This document shows, piece by piece, positions 35,601 to 43,824 of a DNA stretch of 47,965 nt. How positions within the stretch are numbered: the first letter of the stretch is position 1; each line of letters opens with the position of its first letter. The notes beneath the pieces were generated by a model. It was not told the origin of the DNA. It ran no database searches and worked only from the letters and a program-made list of their open reading frames with translations. A program made the position numbers and the translations under genes. Source of the DNA: Flavobacterium amniphilum (lineage in GTDB: Bacteria; Bacteroidota; Bacteroidia; Flavobacteriales; Flavobacteriaceae); assembly GCF_023634845.1 (NCBI RefSeq), contig NZ_JAMLJL010000024.1:1-47965 (forward strand). The letters run 5' to 3'.

Positions 35601-36049
35601 GTTTTTTATTGGGTAAAATTCCGGAATATATGATCCCAAGCTACTTTGTTTACTTAGAAGAACTGCCATTGACTTCCAACGGAAAAGTTAACCGGAAAGC
35701 ATTACCGGCAGTTACAGGAGATGATGCTGTTTTGAAAACATATGTGGCACCGGTTAATGATCTTGAAGAACAGATTTTGGCAATCATAAATGAAATGACA
35801 CCTGTGAATCAAGGAAGAGTGGGTGTGACGGATAATTTTTTTGAAATCGGATTAAACTCTCTTTCCATTGTGAAAGTGACAAACATAATCAAGAAAGATT
35901 TGGGGATAGAAGTGAAGCTATTGGATTTGTTTCAGTTTCCAAATGTAAAAATGTTGGTTGAAAACTTACAGGATAAGAAAGAAGAAAAATCAGAAACATT
36001 TCACGAAAATGTATCTGAAGACATGGATTCAATGGTTGATTTATTTTAA
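32648..36049 (+). CDS. NRPS: TubC - C - A(Thr) - T
   Basis: 1133 residues. Residues 1-55 match the TubC N-terminal docking fold (LLLKELLDNNVKLSVKGDKL). The condensation domain has HHIISDG at 207-213. The A domain (about 536-1012) has YTSGTTGNPKG, YGITETT, YDSGDLA, KIRGYRIELG and NGKVNRKAL. The hand-aligned code is DFWNIGMVHK, identical to the classical threonine code, so Thr is a confident call. The carrier Ser is 1071 in GLNSLSI. There is no epimerase or methyltransferase. The protein ends with an acidic-hydrophobic tail (SMVDLF). It condenses its Thr with the polyketide-extended chain from the preceding KS-AT-ACP. Confidence 0.93.
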   Translation: MSIELLLKELLDNNVKLSVKGDKLLCQLPEAGINDKLFESLKEQKEELKKAILQKINFRKYQPIPKAAAMDSYPLTSSQKRLWVLSQFEGGSQAYNMSFVTKLTGELNVAYFEKAFKELIERHEILRTLFKSDDETQDVRQIIVGLNEIDFTIEQPDFSGQVNCHQEVENYLELKNKEAFDLENGPLLRVSLIKTAENEYVFLLSMHHIISDGWSMELMVSEIVQRYNNLLAEKENAIQALAIQYKDYATWLEAEKQNAKYQESEKYWIEKFTGDLIPLTLPSSRPRPAIQTFNGNDLSHTFSEAFTTKMKLFSEEKGVTMFTTLMTVIKALLYRYSGQNDIIVGTPIAGREHPDLENQIGMYVNTLAIRTQFEEKNTFAELLQIEKDNLIAANEHQMYSLDELVSKLNVKRDLRRSVLFDVMVVYQNQSLLNLGSKKEDADNLCFEKFDLHKKSSQFDISFNFSETDNQLGLNIEYNTDIYDAFLIERIFSHFVNFSEKALTQPEIFIEEVDYLTEAEKNQLLFDFNDTTVGYPKDKTIVDLFEEQVDKTPNNIAVVFEDIELTYKELNEQANRLAYYLRENYDIKPDDLIGIKLERSEKMVVSILGILKSGAAYVPIDPVNPQDRIDYIEKDSNSKLVIDDNELDLFYVDQEKYSVSNPEGVNSPDDLIYVIYTSGTTGNPKGTLLEHKNVVRLFFTDKPLFDFNEKDVWTMFHSYAFDFSVWEMYGALLFGGKLVVVPKLIAKNTPEFLGLLQDQSVTVLNQTPSSFYNLINNEIEDEKKCHTLRYVIFGGEALNPVLLQDWHQKYPDAKLINMYGITETTVHVTYKEINEKEICSEQSNIGKPIPTLNCYILDANKNLAPIGVTGELYVAGLGLARGYLNLPELTSKKFIPNPFVEGERLYDSGDLACWLPDGNLEYLGRKDQQVKIRGYRIELGDIENAILQYSDEVKHVVVDVKEINHEKLLVAYLVSNSTIEKSELRSFLLGKIPEYMIPSYFVYLEELPLTSNGKVNRKALPAVTGDDAVLKTYVAPVNDLEEQILAIINEMTPVNQGRVGVTDNFFEIGLNSLSIVKVTNIIKKDLGIEVKLLDLFQFPNVKMLVENLQDKKEEKSETFHENVSEDMDSMVDLF

Positions 36050-36060
36050 TAACACCGAAA

Positions 36061-39000
36061 ATGACTGTTAATAGAAAAAAAGATATAGCTGTAATTGGAA
36101 TTTCAGGAATGTTCCCGAAATCGGCTAACATAAATGAATTTTGGAATAATTTACTGGAAGGAAAAGAATTAATCGAGTTCCTGGATAATGAACAACAAGA
36201 CCAGATTCTTGCTGGGAATCCACAGTATGTTCCTGCAATTTCCCGGGTTGAGAACGAAGATAAATTTGATTATAATTTTTTCGGATATACAGATGAGGAA
36301 GCAAAATATATGGATCCTCAGGTCAGAATTATGCACCAGCAAGTATACCGCTCACTTGATGATGCCGGTTATATTGAAGGAGATAATCAAATAACAGGTT
36401 TGTACCTGTCGTCTTCTGATAATTTAAACTGGAGAATATTCGAAATGATGTATCCCGGAGGGAAAGCATCGAAGTTTCTGACAGAGAAATATGCCAATAA
36501 AGAATTTATCAGTACGCTGATATCTTATAAGTTAGGATTAAAAGGACCAAGTATTTACACTGATACTGCTTGCTCCAGTTCACTTGCCACCGTTCATATG
36601 GCCTGCAGGGCATTACTTTTAAAAGAATGCGAATTGGCTGTTGCCGGAGGTGTAAGTGTTAGATCCATCGAGCCGAAAGGATATTTATATGAAGGCGGAA
36701 TGATTGCTTCAAAAGACGGTCATTGCAGGGCTTTTGATGAGAAAGCAAGCGGTACTGTTTGGGGAGAAGGTGCAGGAGCAGTTGTTTTGAAGCGATATGA
36801 AGATGCTGTTAGGGATAAAGACTATATATATGCTGTTGTCAAATCCACATTCGTAAACAACGACGGAAAAAGAAAAGTTGGTTATTCAGCACCGAGCGTA
36901 AGTGGTCAGGCGGAATGTATTAAAACTGCGCTTCGCATTGCCGAATTGAAAGCCAGTGAAATTGATTATATAGAAGCACACGGAACAGGAACAAAAATTG
37001 GAGATCCAATTGAATTGGAAGCCTTGAATGAAGCTTTTGAATTTGATACAAACACAAAATGTGCCATTGGATCGGTTAAATCCAGTATGGGTCATTTAGA
37101 CGCAGCAGCTGGAATTGCCGGATTTATTAAAACCTGTTTGATTTTAAATAAAAAGCAAATTCCGCCATCAATAAATTTTGATCAACCCAATCCGGAAATT
37201 AACTTCCAGGACGGGCCATTTTACGTCAATACAAAACTACAGAATTGCGAACCTAAAAATGATCTTTTCAGGGCTGGCGTGAGTAGTTTCGGAATAGGTG
37301 GAACGAATTGCCATGCCATATTGGAGGAACATTTAAGCAGCGTTGAAAAAAATACGAATCCGATTAACGTCTTTTTCTTGTCTGCTAAAACGGAAAAGTC
37401 TTTAAAATCATACAAACAAGTGTTGGTTGATTTTATTGACGCTTTTGAAGATAATACAGAACAGCAAATCAGTTATTCTGTTAACAATAAATCATCTAAA
37501 ACATTTCCTTACAGAGACTATTTGGTATTGAATGATAAAAAGAATGTAACATCCAAATTGCAATTATATAAAAAGTTTACATCAAACACGACTTCTAAAA
37601 ATGTAGTCTTTTTATTTCCGGGACAAGGTTCACAATATTTTAAAATGGGTAAGGACCTGTATCACAACCTTGTCACATTTAAAGAGATAATGGATGAGGG
37701 ATTTGAGATTTTGAAAGACACTTCCAATATTGATTTCAAGTCGGTTTTAGGTTATAGTGAAGATATTACTATTGGCGAAGAGACTATCAACAATACATTG
37801 TATACACAACCCATTTTATTTCTTATCGAGTATGCATTGGCCAAAACGATTATGACTTTTGGGATTTCACCTAACGCAATGATTGGTCACAGTCTGGGTG
37901 AATATGTTGCAGCTTGTCTTGCCGATGTCATCTCTTTTGAAGATGCATTGAAAATTGTTTATAAGAGAGCACAATTGATGAACAGCGCAAAACCGGGAAC
38001 TATGATAGCGGTTATGGAAACTTCAGAAAATGTGCAGAATAACGTTTCCGGTGAATTTTCAATTGCGGCTGTAAATACGGCTAAATCATGTGTTATTGCT
38101 TGTGATGAAGTGGGTAAACAGGATATTATTTCCCAATTGGAGAAAAGCAATATCAGTTTTGCAATCCTGAAAACGTCCCATGCATTCCATTCTTTTATGA
38201 TGGATGATATTTTGGAAGATTTCCGTAATGAATTAGCGAAAATCAATTTTTCAACTCCTAAGATTCCGATGGTTTCAAACCTGACAGGGAATATGTGGGA
38301 TGCAAATGAAACCGTTACTCCGGAATATTGGGTAAAACATTTACGGAATGCAGTTTTGTTTGAAAAAGGAATCAATCAGGTTTTACAAACTTATCCGGAT
38401 GCTGTTTTTATTGAAGTTGGTCCCGGAAAAGCACTTTCAAACTTCATGAACGAAATCTCGGATAAAGAAGTATCGTCAATTTCAATGCTTAGAAACAGAA
38501 GGGAAAATGTAAACGATTACGAACAATGGTTAAACAATTTAGGTGTTTTATGGAGTTTCGGTCATAACGTGAAAATAGAGAATCTATATGATACAAAATG
38601 GTCTAAAATTCCGGTTCCGGGTTATGTATTTGATGAAACCATCCTTCCGTCAAGAATCAATGTTTTGGAAATATTAAACAAGAGATCAGGCGGTTTGGCC
38701 GGGATTGAAAATGGGGATTTCAGTTCAGTTTTTGAAGAAAACACCAATCTTTTCGAATCTGCTTCAAATGAAGAAACCGAATTCTCATCGGATGAAGCTT
38801 TCCGATTTCGCTTGAACACTGAATATGTTGAGCCGGAAAATAAAACGCAGGAAGGATTAGTAACAATCTGGAAAACATTCTTCGGAAATAAACCCATAGG
38901 AATCAAAGATAATTTTCTGGATTTGGGCGGTGATTCCCTTAAAGCCATGTCAATTGTGAATGCAATCAATAAAGAGTTTGCTTTTGAACTGACGTTGCCT

Positions 39001-39114
39001 GAGTTGTATGAATCCCAAACTATTGAAGAAATAAGCGCCAAAATTGAAGTAACGGCCAAGTTTAAAAATATTATCAATACACCACAAGCTCAAACTAAAA
39101 AAATTAAAATCTGA
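36061..39114 (+). CDS. PKS module KS-AT-ACP (malonyl)
   Basis: 1017 residues. The KS has Cys171 in TACSSS and both catalytic histidines (EAHGTG; SSMGHLD). The AT has FPGQGSQ, Ser611 in GHSLGEY and the malonyl-type SHAFH. The ACP serine is 959 in GGDSLKA. There are no reductive domains. The C-terminal tail is basic (KKIKI), unlike the acidic tails of the other subunits that precede TubC domains. Its stop codon shares an A with the next start (TGATG), so translation is probably coupled. It extends the Thr-bearing chain with malonate. Confidence 0.92.
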   Translation: MTVNRKKDIAVIGISGMFPKSANINEFWNNLLEGKELIEFLDNEQQDQILAGNPQYVPAISRVENEDKFDYNFFGYTDEEAKYMDPQVRIMHQQVYRSLDDAGYIEGDNQITGLYLSSSDNLNWRIFEMMYPGGKASKFLTEKYANKEFISTLISYKLGLKGPSIYTDTACSSSLATVHMACRALLLKECELAVAGGVSVRSIEPKGYLYEGGMIASKDGHCRAFDEKASGTVWGEGAGAVVLKRYEDAVRDKDYIYAVVKSTFVNNDGKRKVGYSAPSVSGQAECIKTALRIAELKASEIDYIEAHGTGTKIGDPIELEALNEAFEFDTNTKCAIGSVKSSMGHLDAAAGIAGFIKTCLILNKKQIPPSINFDQPNPEINFQDGPFYVNTKLQNCEPKNDLFRAGVSSFGIGGTNCHAILEEHLSSVEKNTNPINVFFLSAKTEKSLKSYKQVLVDFIDAFEDNTEQQISYSVNNKSSKTFPYRDYLVLNDKKNVTSKLQLYKKFTSNTTSKNVVFLFPGQGSQYFKMGKDLYHNLVTFKEIMDEGFEILKDTSNIDFKSVLGYSEDITIGEETINNTLYTQPILFLIEYALAKTIMTFGISPNAMIGHSLGEYVAACLADVISFEDALKIVYKRAQLMNSAKPGTMIAVMETSENVQNNVSGEFSIAAVNTAKSCVIACDEVGKQDIISQLEKSNISFAILKTSHAFHSFMMDDILEDFRNELAKINFSTPKIPMVSNLTGNMWDANETVTPEYWVKHLRNAVLFEKGINQVLQTYPDAVFIEVGPGKALSNFMNEISDKEVSSISMLRNRRENVNDYEQWLNNLGVLWSFGHNVKIENLYDTKWSKIPVPGYVFDETILPSRINVLEILNKRSGGLAGIENGDFSSVFEENTNLFESASNEETEFSSDEAFRFRLNTEYVEPENKTQEGLVTIWKTFFGNKPIGIKDNFLDLGGDSLKAMSIVNAINKEFAFELTLPELYESQTIEEISAKIEVTAKFKNIINTPQAQTKKIKI

Positions 39115-42100
39115 TGGACATCTTAAAAATACTAAACATACTCGAGGAAAATCAAGTTTTTCTATCCTTGGATGGTGAAGACCTGGAAATCAGTTTTGAG
39201 CAGGATGAAATTGGAGATGAAATAATTGAATTACTGAAAAGTAATAAGCAATTGTTGGTAGACTACCTAAAAAAGGTACAGAAGCAAGATGTTTTTCAGA
39301 ACATTCCAACAGCTGGTGTATCAGAAAGTTATGAGTTGTCCTCTTCTCAAATGAGATTATGGATTCTGAGTCAGTTTGAGGAAGCTTCATTGGCTTACAA
39401 TATGCCTTTCCATATTGTGTTGGACAGCAGTTACGAAATTCCATTACTGAAAAAAGCTATAGACTGTGTAATAGAACGACATGAAATTCTCAGAACGGTT
39501 TTTAAATCTAATGATAACGGTCAAATCAGACAATGGATTATTCCGGTTTCTGAGTTTTCTTTTGAAGCAGAGGTAGTTGATTATTCCCAGTTTGCTGATC
39601 CAAAATCTTTGGCAGATAATGCAATACTTGAAGATTCATATAAAAAGTTTGATTTGGAAAAAGGACCACTTTTAAGAGCAATATTCTTTAGAATCAGTCC
39701 TACCGAAACAGTCTTTTATTATAACATGCATCACATCATAAGTGATGGATGGTCAATGGAAGTTTTGTCTACAGATGTAATCCGTCATTATAACGTGCTC
39801 AAGAATAATTCAGGAGAAAAAATAGCTCCGTTAGCGATACAGTATAAAGATTTTGCCGTTTGGCAACAGAATTTATTAAATTCCAAAAAAGGTGAAGAAT
39901 CTAAAGAATACTGGTCAACTATATTAAAAAATCCGGTTTCAACTTTTCATTTTCCAAGTGCTAATTCCAGACCTTTGGAGAAAACATTCTCAGGTTATAA
40001 GTTGAAATATTACCTGCAGGAAAATGAATTCAGGAAGTTAAAAAACTTCAGTAGCCAATATTCAGGCAGTTTGTTCAATACAATTTTAGCCATTTGGAAT
40101 TTCATTTTTTACAAATATACCGGAAGTGAAGAATTGATAATCGGAACTCCTTATGCAGGAAGATTCCATACTGATCTGGAAAGTCAGATTGGATTTTATG
40201 TCAATACAATTGTCTTAAAGAACACGATACATCCCGAAGATAATTTCGCGGATTTTTATAAATCGGTAGTGAAAAATACGCTTGAAGCAATCAATCACCA
40301 AAACTATCCTTTTGATGCATTGCTTGATGATATAAAATTGGATAAAGATTTTTCAAGAAATCCAATTTTTGATGTGATGATTGCGCTTCAAAATTCTTCT
40401 GATGTTTCGGTTGATTTAGACGGACAATTAGGACAGATAATTGAAATCGGAAAATGTTATTCCAAGTTTGATTTTGAAATCAACCATTATGAAGAAGGAA
40501 ATACATTAGCGGTCCAATTTGAATACAATACTGATATTTATGACCGCGAATCGATTGAACAATTGCTTCATGGTTTCCAATTCGTTTTAAATACTGTTTT
40601 GGATAATCCGGAACTGGATTTGGTTACAGTTCCTATTGCAGATAAATCAACCGTAATGGATGAAACCATGCGATTCAATTCAACCGAAGTTTCTTTAGAT
40701 CCAACTTTAACCGTTGTGGATTTAATTGAAGAACAGTTCGCTTCAAACGCTGATGCCTTGGCATTGGTTTATAATGAAGAGCACTATAATTATAAAGAAC
40801 TGGGTATTTTAGTAAATCAGTTTTGTCACTATTTGAAAGATGAGCACGGAGTTTCTTCCGGAGATTTGGTTGGTTTGCAATTAGACCGCAGTTCAGCAAT
40901 GGTAATTGCAATCGTATCAATCTTAAAAATGGGAGGTTGTTATGTGCCTCTCGGAATGGATTATCCGGAAGAACGTGTTTCTCAAATCCTTAATGACTCT
41001 GGTATTAAAACGGTGATAAGAGAATCTGAAGTTACTAATTTCTTCGAAAATCATACTCATTATCCTGATGGTTTTATCCATGATATAAAACCGGGATCAT
41101 CAGCATACTGCATTTTCACTTCCGGATCAACAGGAGTGCCAAAGGGTGTAGTAAATATTCACTCAGGTTTATACAACCGCTTATTATGGATGGCCTCTTA
41201 TTTAGGAACAGATAGCAAAGGAATCTACTTTCAGAAGACACCATACACTTTTGATGTGTCGGTTTGGGAGTTCATCCTGCCGTTAATGAGCGGCGGAACT
41301 TTAGTGGTATGCGCTCCCGAAGGACATAAAGATCCTGAATACCTGAAACAAACAATTGAATCAGAAGGAATCTCTGTTATTCATTTTGTTCCATCGATGT
41401 TAGGAGCCTTTTTGGAACATATCAACAAAGGAGATGTTTCAGGACTAAAGCACGTGATATGCAGCGGTGAAGAATTGCCTTCCCGTATGGTAGAACAGGT
41501 ACGCGAAAAAATGCCACAGGCAAGAATCCATAATTTATATGGACCAACGGAGGCTTCAATCGACGTAACAGCATTGGATGTTACAGATTCTGATGTAAGT
41601 CATGGTGTAACCATTGGCCGTCCTGTCTGGAATACCAGTATTTACATAGTTGATCATAAGATGAATTTACTGCCGGCCGGGATTCCGGGTGAATTATTGA
41701 TTTCCGGTGTACAGGTAGCAAAAGGATATCTGAATCTTCCTGAACTGACAAACGAACGATTTATAGCAGATCCTTTCAAAGAAGGAAATAAAATATACCG
41801 CACGGGTGATGTGGCCTACTGGAAGCACGACGGAAGCATTCAATACATGGGAAGAATTGACAACCAAGTTAAAATTCGAGGGAACAGAATTGAGTTGGGA
41901 GAAGTTGAAAATGCAATCTTGGAATACGAAGGAATCAAGCAAGCGGTTGTAGCTGCTAAAATAGTCGACAACGAAAATGTACTTGCTGCTTATTATCTGA
42001 CAGAAGCTGGATTTGAAATTGATAAAGCTGAATTACGCAAGTATTTAAGAGCAAAACTTCCGGACTATATGCAACCGGGTTTCTATGTTCGTATTGAAAC

Positions 42101-42464
42101 CATACCGATGACATCAAGTGGTAAAGCGGATAGAAAAGCGTTACCGGATATACTTGAGAATGATCTTATCAAACGTCAATATGTTGCTCCTAAAAATGAA
42201 ACAGAAGAAAAATTGATTGGCCTTTGGAAGGAAGTATTGGGAGTTGAAGAAATTGGTGTGGAAGATGACTTTTTCGAATTGGGAGGGCACAGTCTGAAAA
42301 TCATCAAACTATATGAACTTATCAAACAAAAGCTGTCAGACGATATTGATGTTACCCATTTATTTTCAATGACCACCGTTCGTTTACAAGCCCAATTTAT
42401 AAATAAATATTCAGCAAATTCTATTGAAGAGGATAAGATGAGTATTGTTGAAATTGCTTTCTAA
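39114..42464 (+). CDS. NRPS: TubC - C - A(Ser) - T
   Basis: 1116 residues. An N-terminal TubC-like docking domain (1-57) is followed by a condensation domain with HHIISDG at 206-212. The A domain (about 531-1012) has FTSGSTGVPKG, YGPTEAS, YRTGDVA, KIRGNRIELGEVE and SGKADRKAL. The hand-aligned code is DVWHISLIDK, one residue from the standard serine code (DVWHLSLIDK). The carrier Ser is 1060 in FFELGGHSL. There is no thioesterase or epimerase, and the tail ends VEIAF. An A-rich gap of 49 bases separates it from the aminotransferase gene, the largest gap within the operon. Confidence 0.93.
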   Translation: MDILKILNILEENQVFLSLDGEDLEISFEQDEIGDEIIELLKSNKQLLVDYLKKVQKQDVFQNIPTAGVSESYELSSSQMRLWILSQFEEASLAYNMPFHIVLDSSYEIPLLKKAIDCVIERHEILRTVFKSNDNGQIRQWIIPVSEFSFEAEVVDYSQFADPKSLADNAILEDSYKKFDLEKGPLLRAIFFRISPTETVFYYNMHHIISDGWSMEVLSTDVIRHYNVLKNNSGEKIAPLAIQYKDFAVWQQNLLNSKKGEESKEYWSTILKNPVSTFHFPSANSRPLEKTFSGYKLKYYLQENEFRKLKNFSSQYSGSLFNTILAIWNFIFYKYTGSEELIIGTPYAGRFHTDLESQIGFYVNTIVLKNTIHPEDNFADFYKSVVKNTLEAINHQNYPFDALLDDIKLDKDFSRNPIFDVMIALQNSSDVSVDLDGQLGQIIEIGKCYSKFDFEINHYEEGNTLAVQFEYNTDIYDRESIEQLLHGFQFVLNTVLDNPELDLVTVPIADKSTVMDETMRFNSTEVSLDPTLTVVDLIEEQFASNADALALVYNEEHYNYKELGILVNQFCHYLKDEHGVSSGDLVGLQLDRSSAMVIAIVSILKMGGCYVPLGMDYPEERVSQILNDSGIKTVIRESEVTNFFENHTHYPDGFIHDIKPGSSAYCIFTSGSTGVPKGVVNIHSGLYNRLLWMASYLGTDSKGIYFQKTPYTFDVSVWEFILPLMSGGTLVVCAPEGHKDPEYLKQTIESEGISVIHFVPSMLGAFLEHINKGDVSGLKHVICSGEELPSRMVEQVREKMPQARIHNLYGPTEASIDVTALDVTDSDVSHGVTIGRPVWNTSIYIVDHKMNLLPAGIPGELLISGVQVAKGYLNLPELTNERFIADPFKEGNKIYRTGDVAYWKHDGSIQYMGRIDNQVKIRGNRIELGEVENAILEYEGIKQAVVAAKIVDNENVLAAYYLTEAGFEIDKAELRKYLRAKLPDYMQPGFYVRIETIPMTSSGKADRKALPDILENDLIKRQYVAPKNETEEKLIGLWKEVLGVEEIGVEDDFFELGGHSLKIIKLYELIKQKLSDDIDVTHLFSMTTVRLQAQFINKYSANSIEEDKMSIVEIAF

Positions 42465-42513
42465 ATAATTAAAAAAATATAATAATTAAAAAAACAACTT
42501 AAAAAACAACAGG

Positions 42514-43815
42514 ATGGAAAATTTAACAAAAAGCAGTATTGAATCTAATATTTATATGCAAGGTAATAATGAATCTAATGTAAATGGTTATGCAAAATCA
42601 TTTCCAGCCATTTTCAAATATTCTAAAAATGATATTCTTAAAGATTATAATGATAAGGTATATATTGATTTTTTTAGTGGTGCGGGAGTACTAAATTATG
42701 GTCATAACAATGTGCATATGAAACACGAGTTAATTAAATTTCTAGATTCAGATTCGCCAGTACATTGCTTGGATATGGATACTGTAATGAAATTAAAATT
42801 CCTGGAGGAGTTTGACAAAGTAATATTGAAACCTAGGGATATGAATTATAAAATTCAATTTACAGGTCCCACAGGAACAAATGCTGTAGAGGCAGCAATT
42901 AAGTTAGCCAGAAAAGTAACTAAAAGATCAAAAATTGTATCCTTTACTAATTCTTTTCATGGTATGACTGCCACTTCACTGGCACTTTCTGCAAGTCAGG
43001 AAATAAAGCATAATGATATTCCATCCCAAGATGTTATATTTCTTCCTTATGATGGATATATGGGAGCTGAAATTGATACGATGGATTACATTTCAATGAT
43101 GTTAAAAACTAAGGGCTCCGGAAATCAGTTACCAGCTGCAATAATTCTGGAAACGATACAAGCAGAAGGCGGTATAAAAGTAGCCAGTATAGAATGGCTG
43201 GTAAAATTAACCAATTTCGCTAAAGAGAATGGAATATTATTAATAGTTGATGATATTCAAGTTGGTTGTGGGCGATCAGGTGATTTTTTTAGTTTTGAAA
43301 GAGCTGGAATAAGTCCGGATATCATTCTTCTCTCTAAATCTATTAGTGGTTTTGGTTTGCCTTTAGCCCTTTTATTATTAAAACCAGAACTAGATATATG
43401 GAAATCAGGGGAGCACAATGGTACTTTTAGAGCAAATAATTTGTCTTTATGTACAGCAACAAAAGCACTTGACTATTGGAGAGATGATGTATTAATTAAA
43501 GATATTAAAATAAAATCCGATTTAATTCAAAATAAACTGAAAGAATGTTTAGATAGTTGTTCTCACATTGTAGATGTAAGGGGGTATGGAATGATTTGGG
43601 GTATTGAGTTTACTTCTTGTGAATTGGCCGAAATGGTTTCCACTATATTATTTGAAAAAGGTATTATTATTGAGACTTGTGGTAATACAGGTCAAGTGGT
43701 TAAAATTTTAACTCCTTTGACTATTACTATGGAAAATTTAGCTATTGGACTTAATAAAATATTGGATGTTGTATCTAAAATCGATGACAGTTTTTCCGAT
43801 ATCAACCTGAATTAA
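42514..43815 (+). CDS. Class III aminotransferase, EctB-like (diaminobutyrate-forming)
   Basis: A 433-residue PLP enzyme resembling EctB and other L-2,4-diaminobutyrate:2-oxoglutarate aminotransferases. It shows AKSFPAIFKYS, YIDFFSGAGVLNYGHNN near the N-terminus, TGPTGTNAVEAAIKLAR, the SFHGMT loop, VDDIQVGCGRSGDFF, and the PLP lysine at about 275 in LSKSISGFGLP. EctB makes 2,4-diaminobutyrate from aspartate semialdehyde and glutamate. No ectA or ectC is beside it, so the likely job is precursor supply to this cluster rather than ectoine synthesis. It looks more A/T-rich than its neighbours, perhaps a separate acquisition. Confidence 0.88.
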   Translation: MENLTKSSIESNIYMQGNNESNVNGYAKSFPAIFKYSKNDILKDYNDKVYIDFFSGAGVLNYGHNNVHMKHELIKFLDSDSPVHCLDMDTVMKLKFLEEFDKVILKPRDMNYKIQFTGPTGTNAVEAAIKLARKVTKRSKIVSFTNSFHGMTATSLALSASQEIKHNDIPSQDVIFLPYDGYMGAEIDTMDYISMMLKTKGSGNQLPAAIILETIQAEGGIKVASIEWLVKLTNFAKENGILLIVDDIQVGCGRSGDFFSFERAGISPDIILLSKSISGFGLPLALLLLKPELDIWKSGEHNGTFRANNLSLCTATKALDYWRDDVLIKDIKIKSDLIQNKLKECLDSCSHIVDVRGYGMIWGIEFTSCELAEMVSTILFEKGIIIETCGNTGQVVKILTPLTITMENLAIGLNKILDVVSKIDDSFSDINLN

Positions 43816-43824
43816 TTATAAATC

